Below, one piece after another: positions 13,472-19,799 of a stretch of 19,799 bases of DNA. The notes beneath the pieces were generated by a model. That model did not search any database. It saw only the letters and a program-made list of their open reading frames with translations, and was not told where the DNA came from. How positions within the stretch are numbered: the stretch's first letter is position 1; each line of letters starts with the position of its first letter. The DNA comes from Bordetella parapertussis. GTDB lineage: Bacteria > Pseudomonadota > Gammaproteobacteria > Burkholderiales > SG8-39. The position numbers and the translations under genes are program-made. The stretch covers positions 1 to 19,799 of the forward strand of contig CAMDRY010000020.1 in the NCBI GenBank assembly GCA_945906975.1, given 5' to 3'.

Positions 13472-14146
13472 ATGTCCGAACAACTCGTCCTCGCACTCGC
13501 GCCGCCTCCGGCACCCACGCTCGACAATTTCGTACGCGGGCGCAACGGGGACGCCGTACTCGCGGTGCTCGACTTTCTCGCCGGACGCGAGCCCTGCCTT
13601 TACCTATGGGGGACGCCCGGCAGCGGTCGCAGCCACCTCCTTCGCGCCACCGTCACCGCTGCCGCGGCAGCCGGCAAACCCGCGCAGATGGCCGTCGCGC
13701 CGCGGCTTGCCGCCCACGAGCTTGTCGACGCGGCCTGGCTGGCGGTAGACGATGTCGCGCTGCTCGATGATCTGGACCAGATCGAACTGTTTGACGTTTT
13801 CAACCGCATTCGCGCCCGGCCCGGCGGGGCATTCATCGCCTGCGGCGACCGTCCGGCGGCGCAGTTGCCCCTGCGCGAGGATTTGCGCACCCGGCTCGCT
13901 TCTGGCGTAACGCGCCAGGTCCACGCGCTGTCGGATGAAGAAAAAGCCGCCGCCCTCGCCGCAGCGGCGAAGGAGCGGGGACTGAAAGTGTCCGATGAGA
14001 TCGTCGCCTACGTCCTGACACACGTGCGGCGCGACATGGGCACGCTCACCGCCGTACTCGATGCGCTGGACCGCAGTTCGCTCGCGCTGCAGCGCCAGAT
14101 CACCCTGCCGCTTGCGCGCGACACCATCAAACAACTCAAACTATGA
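13472..14146 (+). CDS. hda: DnaA regulatory inactivator Hda
   Basis: A 224-residue AAA+ protein related to DnaA domain III. The N-terminal QLVLAL (residues 4-9) is the sliding-clamp-binding motif that ties Hda to DnaN. The ATPase part has GTPGSGRSHLL (47-57) as the P-loop, a Walker-B-like VDDVALLDD (92-100), and LREDLRTRLASG (134-145), including the arginine expected in box VII. Hda on the clamp stimulates ATP hydrolysis by DnaA after initiation. Arg replaces the P-loop Lys, as is common among Hda proteins. ATG 13472 fits the clamp motif. The stop overlaps the HAD gene start (ATGA). Confidence 0.9.
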   Translation: MSEQLVLALAPPPAPTLDNFVRGRNGDAVLAVLDFLAGREPCLYLWGTPGSGRSHLLRATVTAAAAAGKPAQMAVAPRLAAHELVDAAWLAVDDVALLDDLDQIELFDVFNRIRARPGGAFIACGDRPAAQLPLREDLRTRLASGVTRQVHALSDEEKAAALAAAAKERGLKVSDEIVAYVLTHVRRDMGTLTAVLDALDRSSLALQRQITLPLARDTIKQLKL

Positions 14147-14811
14147 GCACAGACCTGATTCTTTTCGATCTGGACAACACGCTTCTCTCGGGCGACAGCG
14201 ACCATAGCTGGGCGCAATTTCTGATCGAAACAGGCGTTCTGGACGGGGCAAGCTACGCAGCGCGCAACGATGCGTTTTACGCGCAGTACAAGGCCGGAAC
14301 CCTAAATATCTACGAATTTCTCGAATTCCAGCTCGCACCGCTGGCGCAACACCCGCGCAAGCGGCTCGACGAGTGGCACGCCCGTTTCATGCGCGAAAAA
14401 ATCCTGCCCATCATCACACCCGCCGCGCGCGCCCTGGTCGCCGGGCATCTGGCCGACGGCAGCCTGTGCGCGGTGGTAACCGCAACCAACGATTTCGTCA
14501 CCGCCCCGATTGCGCGCGAATTCGGCATTCCCCATCTCGTCGCCACGCGCGCCCAGATCTGCGATGGCGCCTACACCGGCAAGCCCGAGGGCACACCGTG
14601 CTTTCGCGAAGGCAAGTTGGTGCGTGTCGACCAATGGCTGGCGGGCCTGGGCAAAAACTGGCATACGTTCGCGCAAAGCCGCTTTTACAGCGACTCGCAC
14701 AACGACCTGCCCCTGCTTGAGCGGGCCAGCCAGCCGGTGGTGGTTGACGGCGATGACACGCTGCGCGCCATCGCAGAAAAACGCGGTTGGCCGCAAATCA
14801 GCCTGCGATGA
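14143..14811 (+). CDS. HAD-superfamily (subclass IB) phosphatase, SerB-like
   Basis: A 222-residue HAD-IB hydrolase. Motif I is FDLDNTLL with nucleophile Asp9 and Asp11. Motif II is the VVTATN threonine. The acidic motif IV is FYSDSHNDLPLL. The helical cap domain between about residues 20 and 85 is typical of phosphoserine-phosphatase relatives. Members in this hda-pcnB context are usually annotated as phosphoserine phosphatase or histidinol-phosphatase-like, but the true substrate is uncertain. ATG 14143 overlaps the hda stop, and the gene ends with another ATGA overlapping a short ORF that leads to pcnB. Confidence 0.88.
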   Translation: MSTDLILFDLDNTLLSGDSDHSWAQFLIETGVLDGASYAARNDAFYAQYKAGTLNIYEFLEFQLAPLAQHPRKRLDEWHARFMREKILPIITPAARALVAGHLADGSLCAVVTATNDFVTAPIAREFGIPHLVATRAQICDGAYTGKPEGTPCFREGKLVRVDQWLAGLGKNWHTFAQSRFYSDSHNDLPLLERASQPVVVDGDDTLRAIAEKRGWPQISLR

Positions 14812-14936
14812 GCGCAAGCGCCGCCGCCGCCCCCACCCTCAGCCCACCGGGCCGATACGCCCGATTGCGGTATGATTCGCCGCACCCCGGGCTTGCTCCC
14901 GGGCGGCACCCATCGACCGCACCGGAAACCTCTTGA
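14808..14936 (+). other. 42-codon ORF bridging the HAD gene and pcnB
   Basis: The ATG at 14808 overlaps the HAD stop (ATGA). The frame runs through the whole 121-bp spacer and ends in a TGA at 14934-14936 that overlaps the pcnB TTG start (TTGA). The peptide is Ala/Pro-rich (starts MSASAAAAPTLSPPGR) with no recognised domain. It would couple the two genes translationally. It may equally be fortuitous, because the spacer is very GC-rich and pcnB may have its own promoter. Confidence 0.3.
14871..14876 (+). promoter_or_regulatory. Candidate -10 element upstream of pcnB
   Basis: TATGAT within GCGGTATGATTCGCC stands out from the otherwise GC-rich spacer, 57 bp before the pcnB start. No convincing -35 is present. 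Just downstream two CCCGGG hexamers separated by six bases (14886-14903) could form a small hairpin in the leader. Confidence 0.3.
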
Positions 14937-16267
14937 TCAAGCGCTTTATCCGCCGCGTATTGCGGCTAGATTCGACCACCCAACCGGAAACCATCCCGTT
15001 CAAACGCCACGGCATCCAGGCCGAGAGCCTGAGCCGCGGTGCGCGCCAGGTCTGCCAGACGCTGCAGGCAAAGGGCTACCAAGCCTACGTCGTGGGCGGC
15101 GCTGTGCGCGACCTGCTGCTTGGCGTCAAACCCAAGGATTTCGACGTCGCCACCGACGCCGACCCTGAAGAAGTGCACAAACTTTTCCGCCGCTCCCGCC
15201 TGATCGGACGCCGCTTCAAGATCGTTCACGTCATGTTTGGCGAGGAGACCGTGGAAGTCTCGACCTTTCGCGCCGGCACGGGCGGCGAGGCTGACGAGCA
15301 CGGCCGTGTGCTGCGCGACAACGTTTTTGGCAACCGCGAGCAGGACGCCGCGCGGCGCGACTTCACCTGCAACGCCATGTATTTCGACCCCACCGAGCTG
15401 ACGGTGTTCGATTACCACCGCGGCTACAAGGACGTGCAGGGGAAAACCGTGCGTATCATCGGCGATGCACGCCTGCGCTATCGTGAAGACCCGGTGCGCA
15501 TGCTGCGCGCAGTGCGCTTTGCAGCCAAGCTTGGCTTTCATATCCACGCGCAAACGAGCGCGCCTATCCGCGAACTGGCGCCGCTGCTCGAAAACGTGCC
15601 GGCCGCGCGCATGTTCGACGAGATGCAAAAACTGCTGTTGTCCGGACACGCGGTGGCCTGCCTCAAGCGGTTGCGCTCGGAAGGGCTGCACCATGGCGTA
15701 TTGCCCATGCTCGATGTGATTCTCGAACAGCCCATGGGCGAGCGCTTTGTCATGCTGGCGCTGGCGCAGACCGACGAGCGCGTGCGTGAAGACCGGCCCG
15801 TTTCGCCCGCCTTCCTCTTTGCCTCCCTGCTCTGGCACGAGGTGCTCGCCTCCTGGACCGCCGCCAAGGGACGCGGCGAGCGCCCCATCCCCGCGTTGCA
15901 CGACGCGATGGATAGCGTGCTCGCCCTGCAGACTGACAAGCTCGCCATCCCGCGCCGCTTTACCGCGATGATGAAAGAGATCTGGATTCTGCAGCCGCGT
16001 TTCGAGCAGCGCTCCGGACGCCGCCCCCATGCGCTGCTGGCGCAGGAGCGTTTTCGCGCCGCCTATGATTTTCTCGAACTGCGCGCGCAAAGCGGCGAGG
16101 TTCCGACCGAGCTTGCCGAATGGTGGACCGAATTCCAGGATGTCACGCTGGAGCGGCGCGAAGACATGCTGCAACCCCAGAGCGATGGCGATCATCCGAA
16201 ACGCAAACGCCGTCGCCGCAAACCCGGCGCAGGCGCGTCCGCGCAGGGAAACGCCGACTCGCAGTGA
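14933..16267 (+). CDS. pcnB: Poly(A) polymerase I
   Basis: A 444-residue class II nucleotidyltransferase that adds 3' poly(A) tails to RNA and so promotes decay. VVGGAVRDLLLG (53-64) and KDFDVATDA (68-76, catalytic Asp69 and Asp71) form the active site. RRDFTCNAMYFD and YREDPVRMLRAVRFAAKLGF are the following neck motifs. The LIGRRFKIVHV region and the highly basic tail (KRKRRRRK near 423-430) favour PcnB over the CCA-adding enzyme. The start is TTG 14933 with a GGAAA upstream, giving the usual IKRFIRRVL N-terminus. The stop overlaps the folK GTG (GTGA). Confidence 0.93.
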   Translation: MIKRFIRRVLRLDSTTQPETIPFKRHGIQAESLSRGARQVCQTLQAKGYQAYVVGGAVRDLLLGVKPKDFDVATDADPEEVHKLFRRSRLIGRRFKIVHVMFGEETVEVSTFRAGTGGEADEHGRVLRDNVFGNREQDAARRDFTCNAMYFDPTELTVFDYHRGYKDVQGKTVRIIGDARLRYREDPVRMLRAVRFAAKLGFHIHAQTSAPIRELAPLLENVPAARMFDEMQKLLLSGHAVACLKRLRSEGLHHGVLPMLDVILEQPMGERFVMLALAQTDERVREDRPVSPAFLFASLLWHEVLASWTAAKGRGERPIPALHDAMDSVLALQTDKLAIPRRFTAMMKEIWILQPRFEQRSGRRPHALLAQERFRAAYDFLELRAQSGEVPTELAEWWTEFQDVTLERREDMLQPQSDGDHPKRKRRRRKPGAGASAQGNADSQ

Positions 16268-16752
16268 GCGCGGTGCGCTGTTACGTCGGCTTGGGCGGCA
16301 ATATCGGCGAGGTGCGGCAAACACTGCATTCGGCACTAGCCGCACTGGGGGGCATTCCCGGCACATACCTGGTTCGCGCATCGTCATTGTGGCGCACCGC
16401 CCCGCTCGGCCATTCCGACCAGCCCTATTTCATCAACGCCGTGGCCGCGCTCGAGAGCACCCTTGCCCCGCAGGCCCTCCTCGATGCGCTCCTCGCCCTG
16501 GAGCAGCGCTTCGGCCGCACACGCAGTTTCGCCAATGCCCCGCGCACATTGGACCTTGACCTGCTGCTGCACGGCGCCGCCATCGTCATTGAGCCCTGCC
16601 TGGCCCTGCCCCACCCGCGCATGCACGAACGCGCCTTCGTGCTGGCACCACTGATCGAAATCGATCCAGACTGCATCATTCCCGGGCACGGTCGCGCCGC
16701 CGACTGCCTGGCGCGCATCACCGGACAGCCCATCGAAAAACTGGGAATATGA
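16264..16752 (+). CDS. folK: 2-amino-4-hydroxy-6-hydroxymethyldihydropteridine pyrophosphokinase (HPPK)
   Basis: A 162-residue HPPK, which transfers pyrophosphate from ATP to hydroxymethyl-dihydropterin in folate synthesis. The motifs occur in order: YVGLGGNIGE (7-16; Gly replaces the common Ser), RTAPLGHSDQPYFINAV (44-60), RTLDLDLLL (94-102, magnesium ligands Asp97 and Asp99) and LPHPRMHERAFVLAPL (115-130). The GTG at 16264 overlaps the pcnB stop and gives the family start. The frame extends upstream but only as pcnB out of frame. The pcnB-folK order is common in proteobacteria. Confidence 0.95.
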   Translation: MSAVRCYVGLGGNIGEVRQTLHSALAALGGIPGTYLVRASSLWRTAPLGHSDQPYFINAVAALESTLAPQALLDALLALEQRFGRTRSFANAPRTLDLDLLLHGAAIVIEPCLALPHPRMHERAFVLAPLIEIDPDCIIPGHGRAADCLARITGQPIEKLGI

Positions 16753-17113
16753 TGTCATTCCTGTCCTTCAACATCGCGCTGATCTTGCAGACCAGACTAC
16801 TGCCAGCACTGTCCACTATTTTCATGACCTTCGCCATGTACGCACACTTCAAGGACCGGTCGACCAAGCCCTTGTACCTCGCCGCCTTCGCCTCCTGGGG
16901 CATCGCACTGTTCGAATGCCTGCCGCAGGTGCCGGCCAATCGCATCGGCCACACCTAGCTTTCCCTGCCACAGCTGAAAATAATGCAAGACGCGATCACC
17001 TGGCGGTGTTCGTGCCTTTTGCGCTGTTCCACATGCAACAATCGCTCAAGCTAGACTATCTCTTGGCCGCCTTGTGTATCATGGGCGCCGTCTACTTCAT
17101 ATTTCGCTCCCGA
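16749..17113 (+). pseudogene. Broken DUF486 (DMT-like) small membrane protein gene
   Basis: The first frame (16749-16958) matches the N-terminal two-thirds of DUF486 proteins: STIFMTFAMYAHFK, then LYLAAFASWGIALFE and LPQVPANRIGH. It ends at an in-frame TAG (16956-16958), where the family continues. Beyond the TAG the same frame gives LSLPQLKIMQDAIT. A one-base deletion near 17000 then moves the rest (LAVFVPFALFHMQQSL ... AALCIMGAVYFIFRS) into another frame. Both lesions together restore a protein of about 120 residues, the family length. Because every segment is still conserved, inactivation looks recent, or one lesion is a sequence error. The start overlaps the folK stop. Confidence 0.8.
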
Positions 17114-17172
17114 TCGCAGAACAAACCCGGCGCCGCCATCGTGCGACACCATCCCGTTCCGGATAAAAAGTC

Positions 17173-17814
17173 GTGCCCCTTTCCAAATTCAAATACATCG
17201 TCGTCGAAGGACCGATAGGCGTGGGAAAAACCACGCTGGCGCAGCGCCTCGCGGCGAGGCTGGACAGCGGGTTGCTCCTCGAGCGTCCGGAGCAGAACCC
17301 GTTTCTCGCCCGTTTCTACCAGGACATGGTGCGGTACGCGCTGCCAACGCAGCTATTTTTCCTGTTCCAGCGCATCAACCAGTTGCGCGACATGAAGCAG
17401 CGCGACATGTTCGAGAAGTCTACCGTGTCGGATTTTCTTTTCGACAAGGATCCGCTGTTTGCGCGCCTGACACTCAACAACGACGAGTTCGTGCTCTACC
17501 AGCAAATCTACGATACGCTCAAGCCGCAGGCACCGAACCCCGATCTGGTGATCTACCTGCAGGCCAATCTGGACACCCTGCAAGAGCGCGTGAAACGGCG
17601 CTCCGCCGATTATGAACGCCCCATCACGCCGGAATACCTGGCGCTGCTGGCGGAAAGTTACAGCAAGTTTTTTTACCACTATGACAGTGCGCCGGTGCTC
17701 ATCGTCAATTCCGAGCGTCTCAACTTTGTCGATGACGCCGCCGACTTCGACCTGCTGGTGCAACGCATCGGCGCCATGCGCGGCCAGCGCGAGTTCTTCA
17801 ACCTGGGGAGTTAG
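17173..17814 (+). CDS. Deoxynucleoside kinase (deoxyadenosine/deoxyguanosine kinase type)
   Basis: A 213-residue P-loop kinase of the deoxynucleoside kinase family, which phosphorylates salvaged deoxynucleosides. GPIGVGKTTLA (13-23) is the Walker A motif. LLLERPEQNPFL is the substrate-binding ER region. STVSDFLFDKDPLFA and the lid-like QERVKRRSADYERPI match family members encoded between folK and panB in betaproteobacteria. Base preference cannot be read from the sequence. The start is GTG 17173, the only one in line with the family N-terminus (FKYIVVEGPIG). The decayed DUF486 frame runs past this start to 17218. It ends 3 bp before panB. Confidence 0.88.
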   Translation: MPLSKFKYIVVEGPIGVGKTTLAQRLAARLDSGLLLERPEQNPFLARFYQDMVRYALPTQLFFLFQRINQLRDMKQRDMFEKSTVSDFLFDKDPLFARLTLNNDEFVLYQQIYDTLKPQAPNPDLVIYLQANLDTLQERVKRRSADYERPITPEYLALLAESYSKFFYHYDSAPVLIVNSERLNFVDDAADFDLLVQRIGAMRGQREFFNLGS

Positions 17815-17817
17815 ACC

Positions 17818-18612
17818 ATGAACCGGATCACACTCGCCGCACTGCAAAAGCTGCGCGATGAAAAAACCCCGATAGCCACCCTCACCGCCTATGACGCGAG
17901 CTTCGCCGCGCTGATCGATGAGGCCGGCATCGAATGCATACTCATCGGCGACTCGCTGGGCATGGTCGTGCAGGGCCATGACTCGACGCTGCCAGTCACA
18001 CTCGATCACATGATCTACCACACCGCGTGCGTTGCACGCGGCGCGAAGCACGCCTTCATCGCCGCCGACCTGCCCTTTGGCAGTTACCAGGTTTCACCGC
18101 AGCAGGCCTTCGAGAGTGCGGCAAAACTCATGGCCGCGGGCGCGAACATGGTGAAAATCGAGGGCGGGATGGAAATGGTCGAGACCGTGCGCTTTCTCGT
18201 CAGCCGCGGCGTGCCGGTGTGGGCGCACATCGGACTGCAGCCCCAGTCAGTCAACCAGCTCGGCGGCTACCGCGTACAGGGAAAAAGCGTCGAAGCCGAG
18301 ACGCGCATCCTGGCCGAAGCGGCCGCGCTTGAGGCCGCCGGGGCGGGCATGCTGCTGCTCGAGGCCGTTCCGGCAACGCTCGGCAAAGCCGTCACCATGG
18401 CGGCCCACGTACCAACCATAGGCATAGGCGCGGGCCCGGATTGCTCCGGCCAGGTGCTGGTGTTGCACGACATGCTGGGCGCCTTTCCCGGGAAAAAAGC
18501 GCGCTTCGTCAAAAATTTCATGCAGGGTGCCCCGTCCATCGCCGGCGCGGTGCGCGACTACGTAGCCGAGGTCAAGGCACACCGTTTTCCCGCCGCCGAG
18601 CACTGCTTCTAG
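17818..18612 (+). CDS. panB: 3-methyl-2-oxobutanoate hydroxymethyltransferase
   Basis: A 264-residue PanB, the first committed enzyme of pantothenate synthesis. It transfers a hydroxymethyl group from methylene-tetrahydrofolate to 2-oxoisovalerate to make ketopantoate. Signature segments are [28 protein letters not shown] (Asp45 in GDS is a metal ligand), [34 protein letters not shown] and LLLEAVPA. Length and motifs are complete. The ATG at 17818 follows a GGGGAG at proper spacing. The folate-producing folK lies two genes upstream in the same direction. Confidence 0.96.
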   Translation: MNRITLAALQKLRDEKTPIATLTAYDASFAALIDEAGIECILIGDSLGMVVQGHDSTLPVTLDHMIYHTACVARGAKHAFIAADLPFGSYQVSPQQAFESAAKLMAAGANMVKIEGGMEMVETVRFLVSRGVPVWAHIGLQPQSVNQLGGYRVQGKSVEAETRILAEAAALEAAGAGMLLLEAVPATLGKAVTMAAHVPTIGIGAGPDCSGQVLVLHDMLGAFPGKKARFVKNFMQGAPSIAGAVRDYVAEVKAHRFPAAEHCF

Positions 18613-18618
18613 AACGCC

Positions 18619-19458
18619 GTGCAGGTCCTCCACACCATCGCCGCGACCCGCGCGGCGCTTGCCGGCCGGCGCGTGGCCTTTGTGCCAACCATGGGCAATT
18701 TGCACGAGGGGCACATCGACCTGATGCGGCTGGCGCGCGCCGGCGACGATTGCGATTGCGTTGCCGCCAGCATTTTCGTCAACCGTCTGCAATTTTCGCC
18801 GGGCGAAGATTTCGAGAAATATCCGCGCACCTTCGCCGATGACTGCGCCAAACTTGAGGCCGCCGGCGTCGATCTGCTGTTCGCACCGAACGAGAAGGAA
18901 CTCTACCCCGAGCTTCAGGAATACCGTGTCGACCCGCCGGGTGAGGCACATCTGCTGGAGGGGGCGTTCCGACCGGGATTATTTCGCGGCGTAGCCACGG
19001 TCGTGCTCAAACTGTTCAACATCGTGCAACCGCGGGCCGCGGTCTTCGGCATGAAGGACTACCAGCAACTCATGATCGTGCGCAACATGGTGCGCCAGTT
19101 TGCGCTGCCAATCCGCATCATTCCGGCGCCGACCGTGCGCGCGGCGGACGGCCTGGCGCTGTCCTCGCGCAACGGCTACCTGACAGCCACCGAGCGTACC
19201 GAGGCGGCGCGAATGTATCGCATGCTTACGGAACTGGGCGCGCGGATTGTTGCCGGCGACCGCGACTACCCCGCGCTGGAAGCCGAAGCCATGGAAAAAT
19301 TCGTTCAATTTGAATGGAAACCGGACTACGTTGCGGTACGCAAACAGTCCGACTTGCAATCGCCATCCGCATCCGACCGGGCCTTGGTGCTGGTCACCGC
19401 CGCGACACTGGGTACAACGCGCCTCATCGACAATCTCGAAGTGACGGTACAAACCTAA
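18619..19458 (+). CDS. panC: Pantothenate synthetase
   Basis: A 279-residue PanC, which condenses pantoate and beta-alanine with ATP via pantoyl-adenylate. [10 protein letters not shown] (23-32) holds the HxGH nucleotide-binding motif. [21 protein letters not shown] (from 51), [10 protein letters not shown] (142-151) and LSSRNGYL (181-188) are the remaining signatures. FVNRLQF with Arg instead of Pro is the form I associate with betaproteobacteria. The start is GTG 18619, 6 bp after panB, and gives [11 protein letters not shown]. panD is not in the window. The gene ends the array and is followed by a terminator. Confidence 0.95.
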   Translation: MQVLHTIAATRAALAGRRVAFVPTMGNLHEGHIDLMRLARAGDDCDCVAASIFVNRLQFSPGEDFEKYPRTFADDCAKLEAAGVDLLFAPNEKELYPELQEYRVDPPGEAHLLEGAFRPGLFRGVATVVLKLFNIVQPRAAVFGMKDYQQLMIVRNMVRQFALPIRIIPAPTVRAADGLALSSRNGYLTATERTEAARMYRMLTELGARIVAGDRDYPALEAEAMEKFVQFEWKPDYVAVRKQSDLQSPSASDRALVLVTAATLGTTRLIDNLEVTVQT

Positions 19459-19598
19459 AGAGCAAAGTCCCGACCTGGAAGCCTCTTGCCACGCGCGGCG
19501 CTGAAGTTCGCGGTGCTCACGCGTCACTGCTCAAGCTTCACATCACCTTGACGCAACGGCTGTGGGGACAATAAAGGGCAAGCGCCAAAGAGCCCATA

Positions 19599-19629
19599 GA
19601 CACCAGACACAGGGACACCAGGCACAGGG
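19599..19629. repeat. Two imperfect copies of a 16-bp repeat
   Basis: GACACCAGACACAGGG (19599-19614) and GACACCAGGCACAGGG (19614-19629) overlap by one base and differ at one position. A GGGGACA lies just upstream (19564-19570). They lie between panC and its terminator. They may belong to a dispersed GGGACA-type intergenic repeat family, but no other copy is in the window. Confidence 0.55.
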
Positions 19630-19647
19630 CTTCGACACCACTCAAGG

Positions 19648-19681
19648 CATAAAAAAAGCAGCCGGCGACTGCTTTTTTATG
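19648..19681. terminator. Bidirectional rho-independent terminator
   Basis: A hairpin formed by CATAAAAAAAGCAG and CTGCTTTTTTATG around a seven-base loop (CCGGCGA), with one unpaired A. The A-run and T-run flanking the GCAG/CTGC stem give a U-tract on either strand. It can therefore end the plus-strand hda-panC array and the minus-strand gene whose stop codon is 14 bp to the right. Confidence 0.75.
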
Positions 19682-19694
19682 CGGACACACAGCT

Positions 19695-19799
19695 TCAGGC
19701 AGGATAAGGCTCGAACATCAACTGCCCCACGGCACAACCGATCGCCTTGGCCATGGCGTCCATGCTCGCGTCATCAACAACTACCGGCATGAAATCGGC
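19695..19799 (-). CDS. 3' end of an unrecognised protein (partial)
   Basis: Reading inward from the right edge on the minus strand, a frame with no stop gives 34 residues (ADFMPVVVDDASMDAMAKAI then GCAVGQLMFEPYPA) and ends with TGA at 19695-19697. The gene continues beyond the window. I do not recognise the family. Its placement, converging on panC with a shared terminator 14 bp past the stop, supports a genuine gene end. Confidence 0.5.
   Translation of the reverse strand, partial: ADFMPVVVDDASMDAMAKAIGCAVGQLMFEPYPA

Noticed and set aside
14884..14908. CCCGGG...CCCGGG hairpin as a terminator before pcnB
   Set aside because: The stem is only six pairs with no T-run after it, and transcription must continue into pcnB; at most it is a leader hairpin.
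14966..16387. 473-codon minus-strand ORF opposite pcnB
   Set aside because: pcnB motifs are complete on the plus strand; the antisense frame has no recognised domain and is rich in Ala/Gly/His as expected for a shadow.

Overview
The window is a stretch of GC-rich bacterial chromosome, most likely from a betaproteobacterium (Burkholderiales/Nitrosomonadales-like). The evidence is the gene order hda - HAD phosphatase - pcnB - folK - deoxynucleoside kinase - panB - panC next to divergent purM, a Bug-type (TctC) periplasmic binding protein, the FVNRLQF form of PanC, and small dispersed palindromic elements of the TCATTGCGA...GCAATCTCG family. The assignment rests on recognised families and synteny remembered from such genomes. 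No rRNA or tRNA gene is visible to confirm it.

Layout. (1) 1-423: three tandem copies of a 145-bp palindromic repeat, with no gene. (2) 461-1964, plus strand: acylphosphatase (acyP) and an MFS transporter, joined by an 18-codon bridging ORF. (3) 2149-5080, minus strand: a Bug solute-binding protein, an alpha/beta hydrolase, a small DUF4160/DUF2442 gene pair that overlap each other, and a cupin. Imperfect direct repeats flank the cupin/DUF2442/DUF4160 block, which may be an inserted cassette. (4) 5161-5273: a 113-bp nested palindrome (MITE/REP-like) that shares a perfect 43-bp inverted match with the left-end array. (5) 5308-8817, minus strand: full-length dnaE, with an extended -10 promoter just upstream. 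(6) 9113-9697, minus: a family-6 uracil-DNA-glycosylase-superfamily (deoxyinosine) enzyme. It is divergent from trhO and an EamA/DMT permease on the plus strand, which overlap by ATGA. (7) 11592-12164: a decayed E1-alpha (2-oxoacid dehydrogenase) gene directly behind purM (minus strand). (8) 13472-19458, plus strand: the hda to panC array, with a broken DUF486 membrane-protein gene between folK and the kinase. (9) 19459-19799: short repeats, a bidirectional terminator, and the 3' end of an unrecognised minus-strand gene.

Most intact genes are housekeeping: the replicative polymerase (DnaE) and its DnaA regulator (Hda), RNA polyadenylation (PcnB), folate, pantothenate, purine and deoxynucleotide supply, tRNA wobble-uridine hydroxylation, and base-excision repair. 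The accessory part is 1-5300. There transport and hydrolase genes, a toxin-antitoxin-like DUF pair and palindromic elements sit together.

I do not see a convincing new multi-gene system. The items most worth checking are the palindromic repeat family, the possible cupin/DUF2442/DUF4160 cassette, the short ORFs that bridge gene junctions exactly, and the two fresh-looking pseudogenes.
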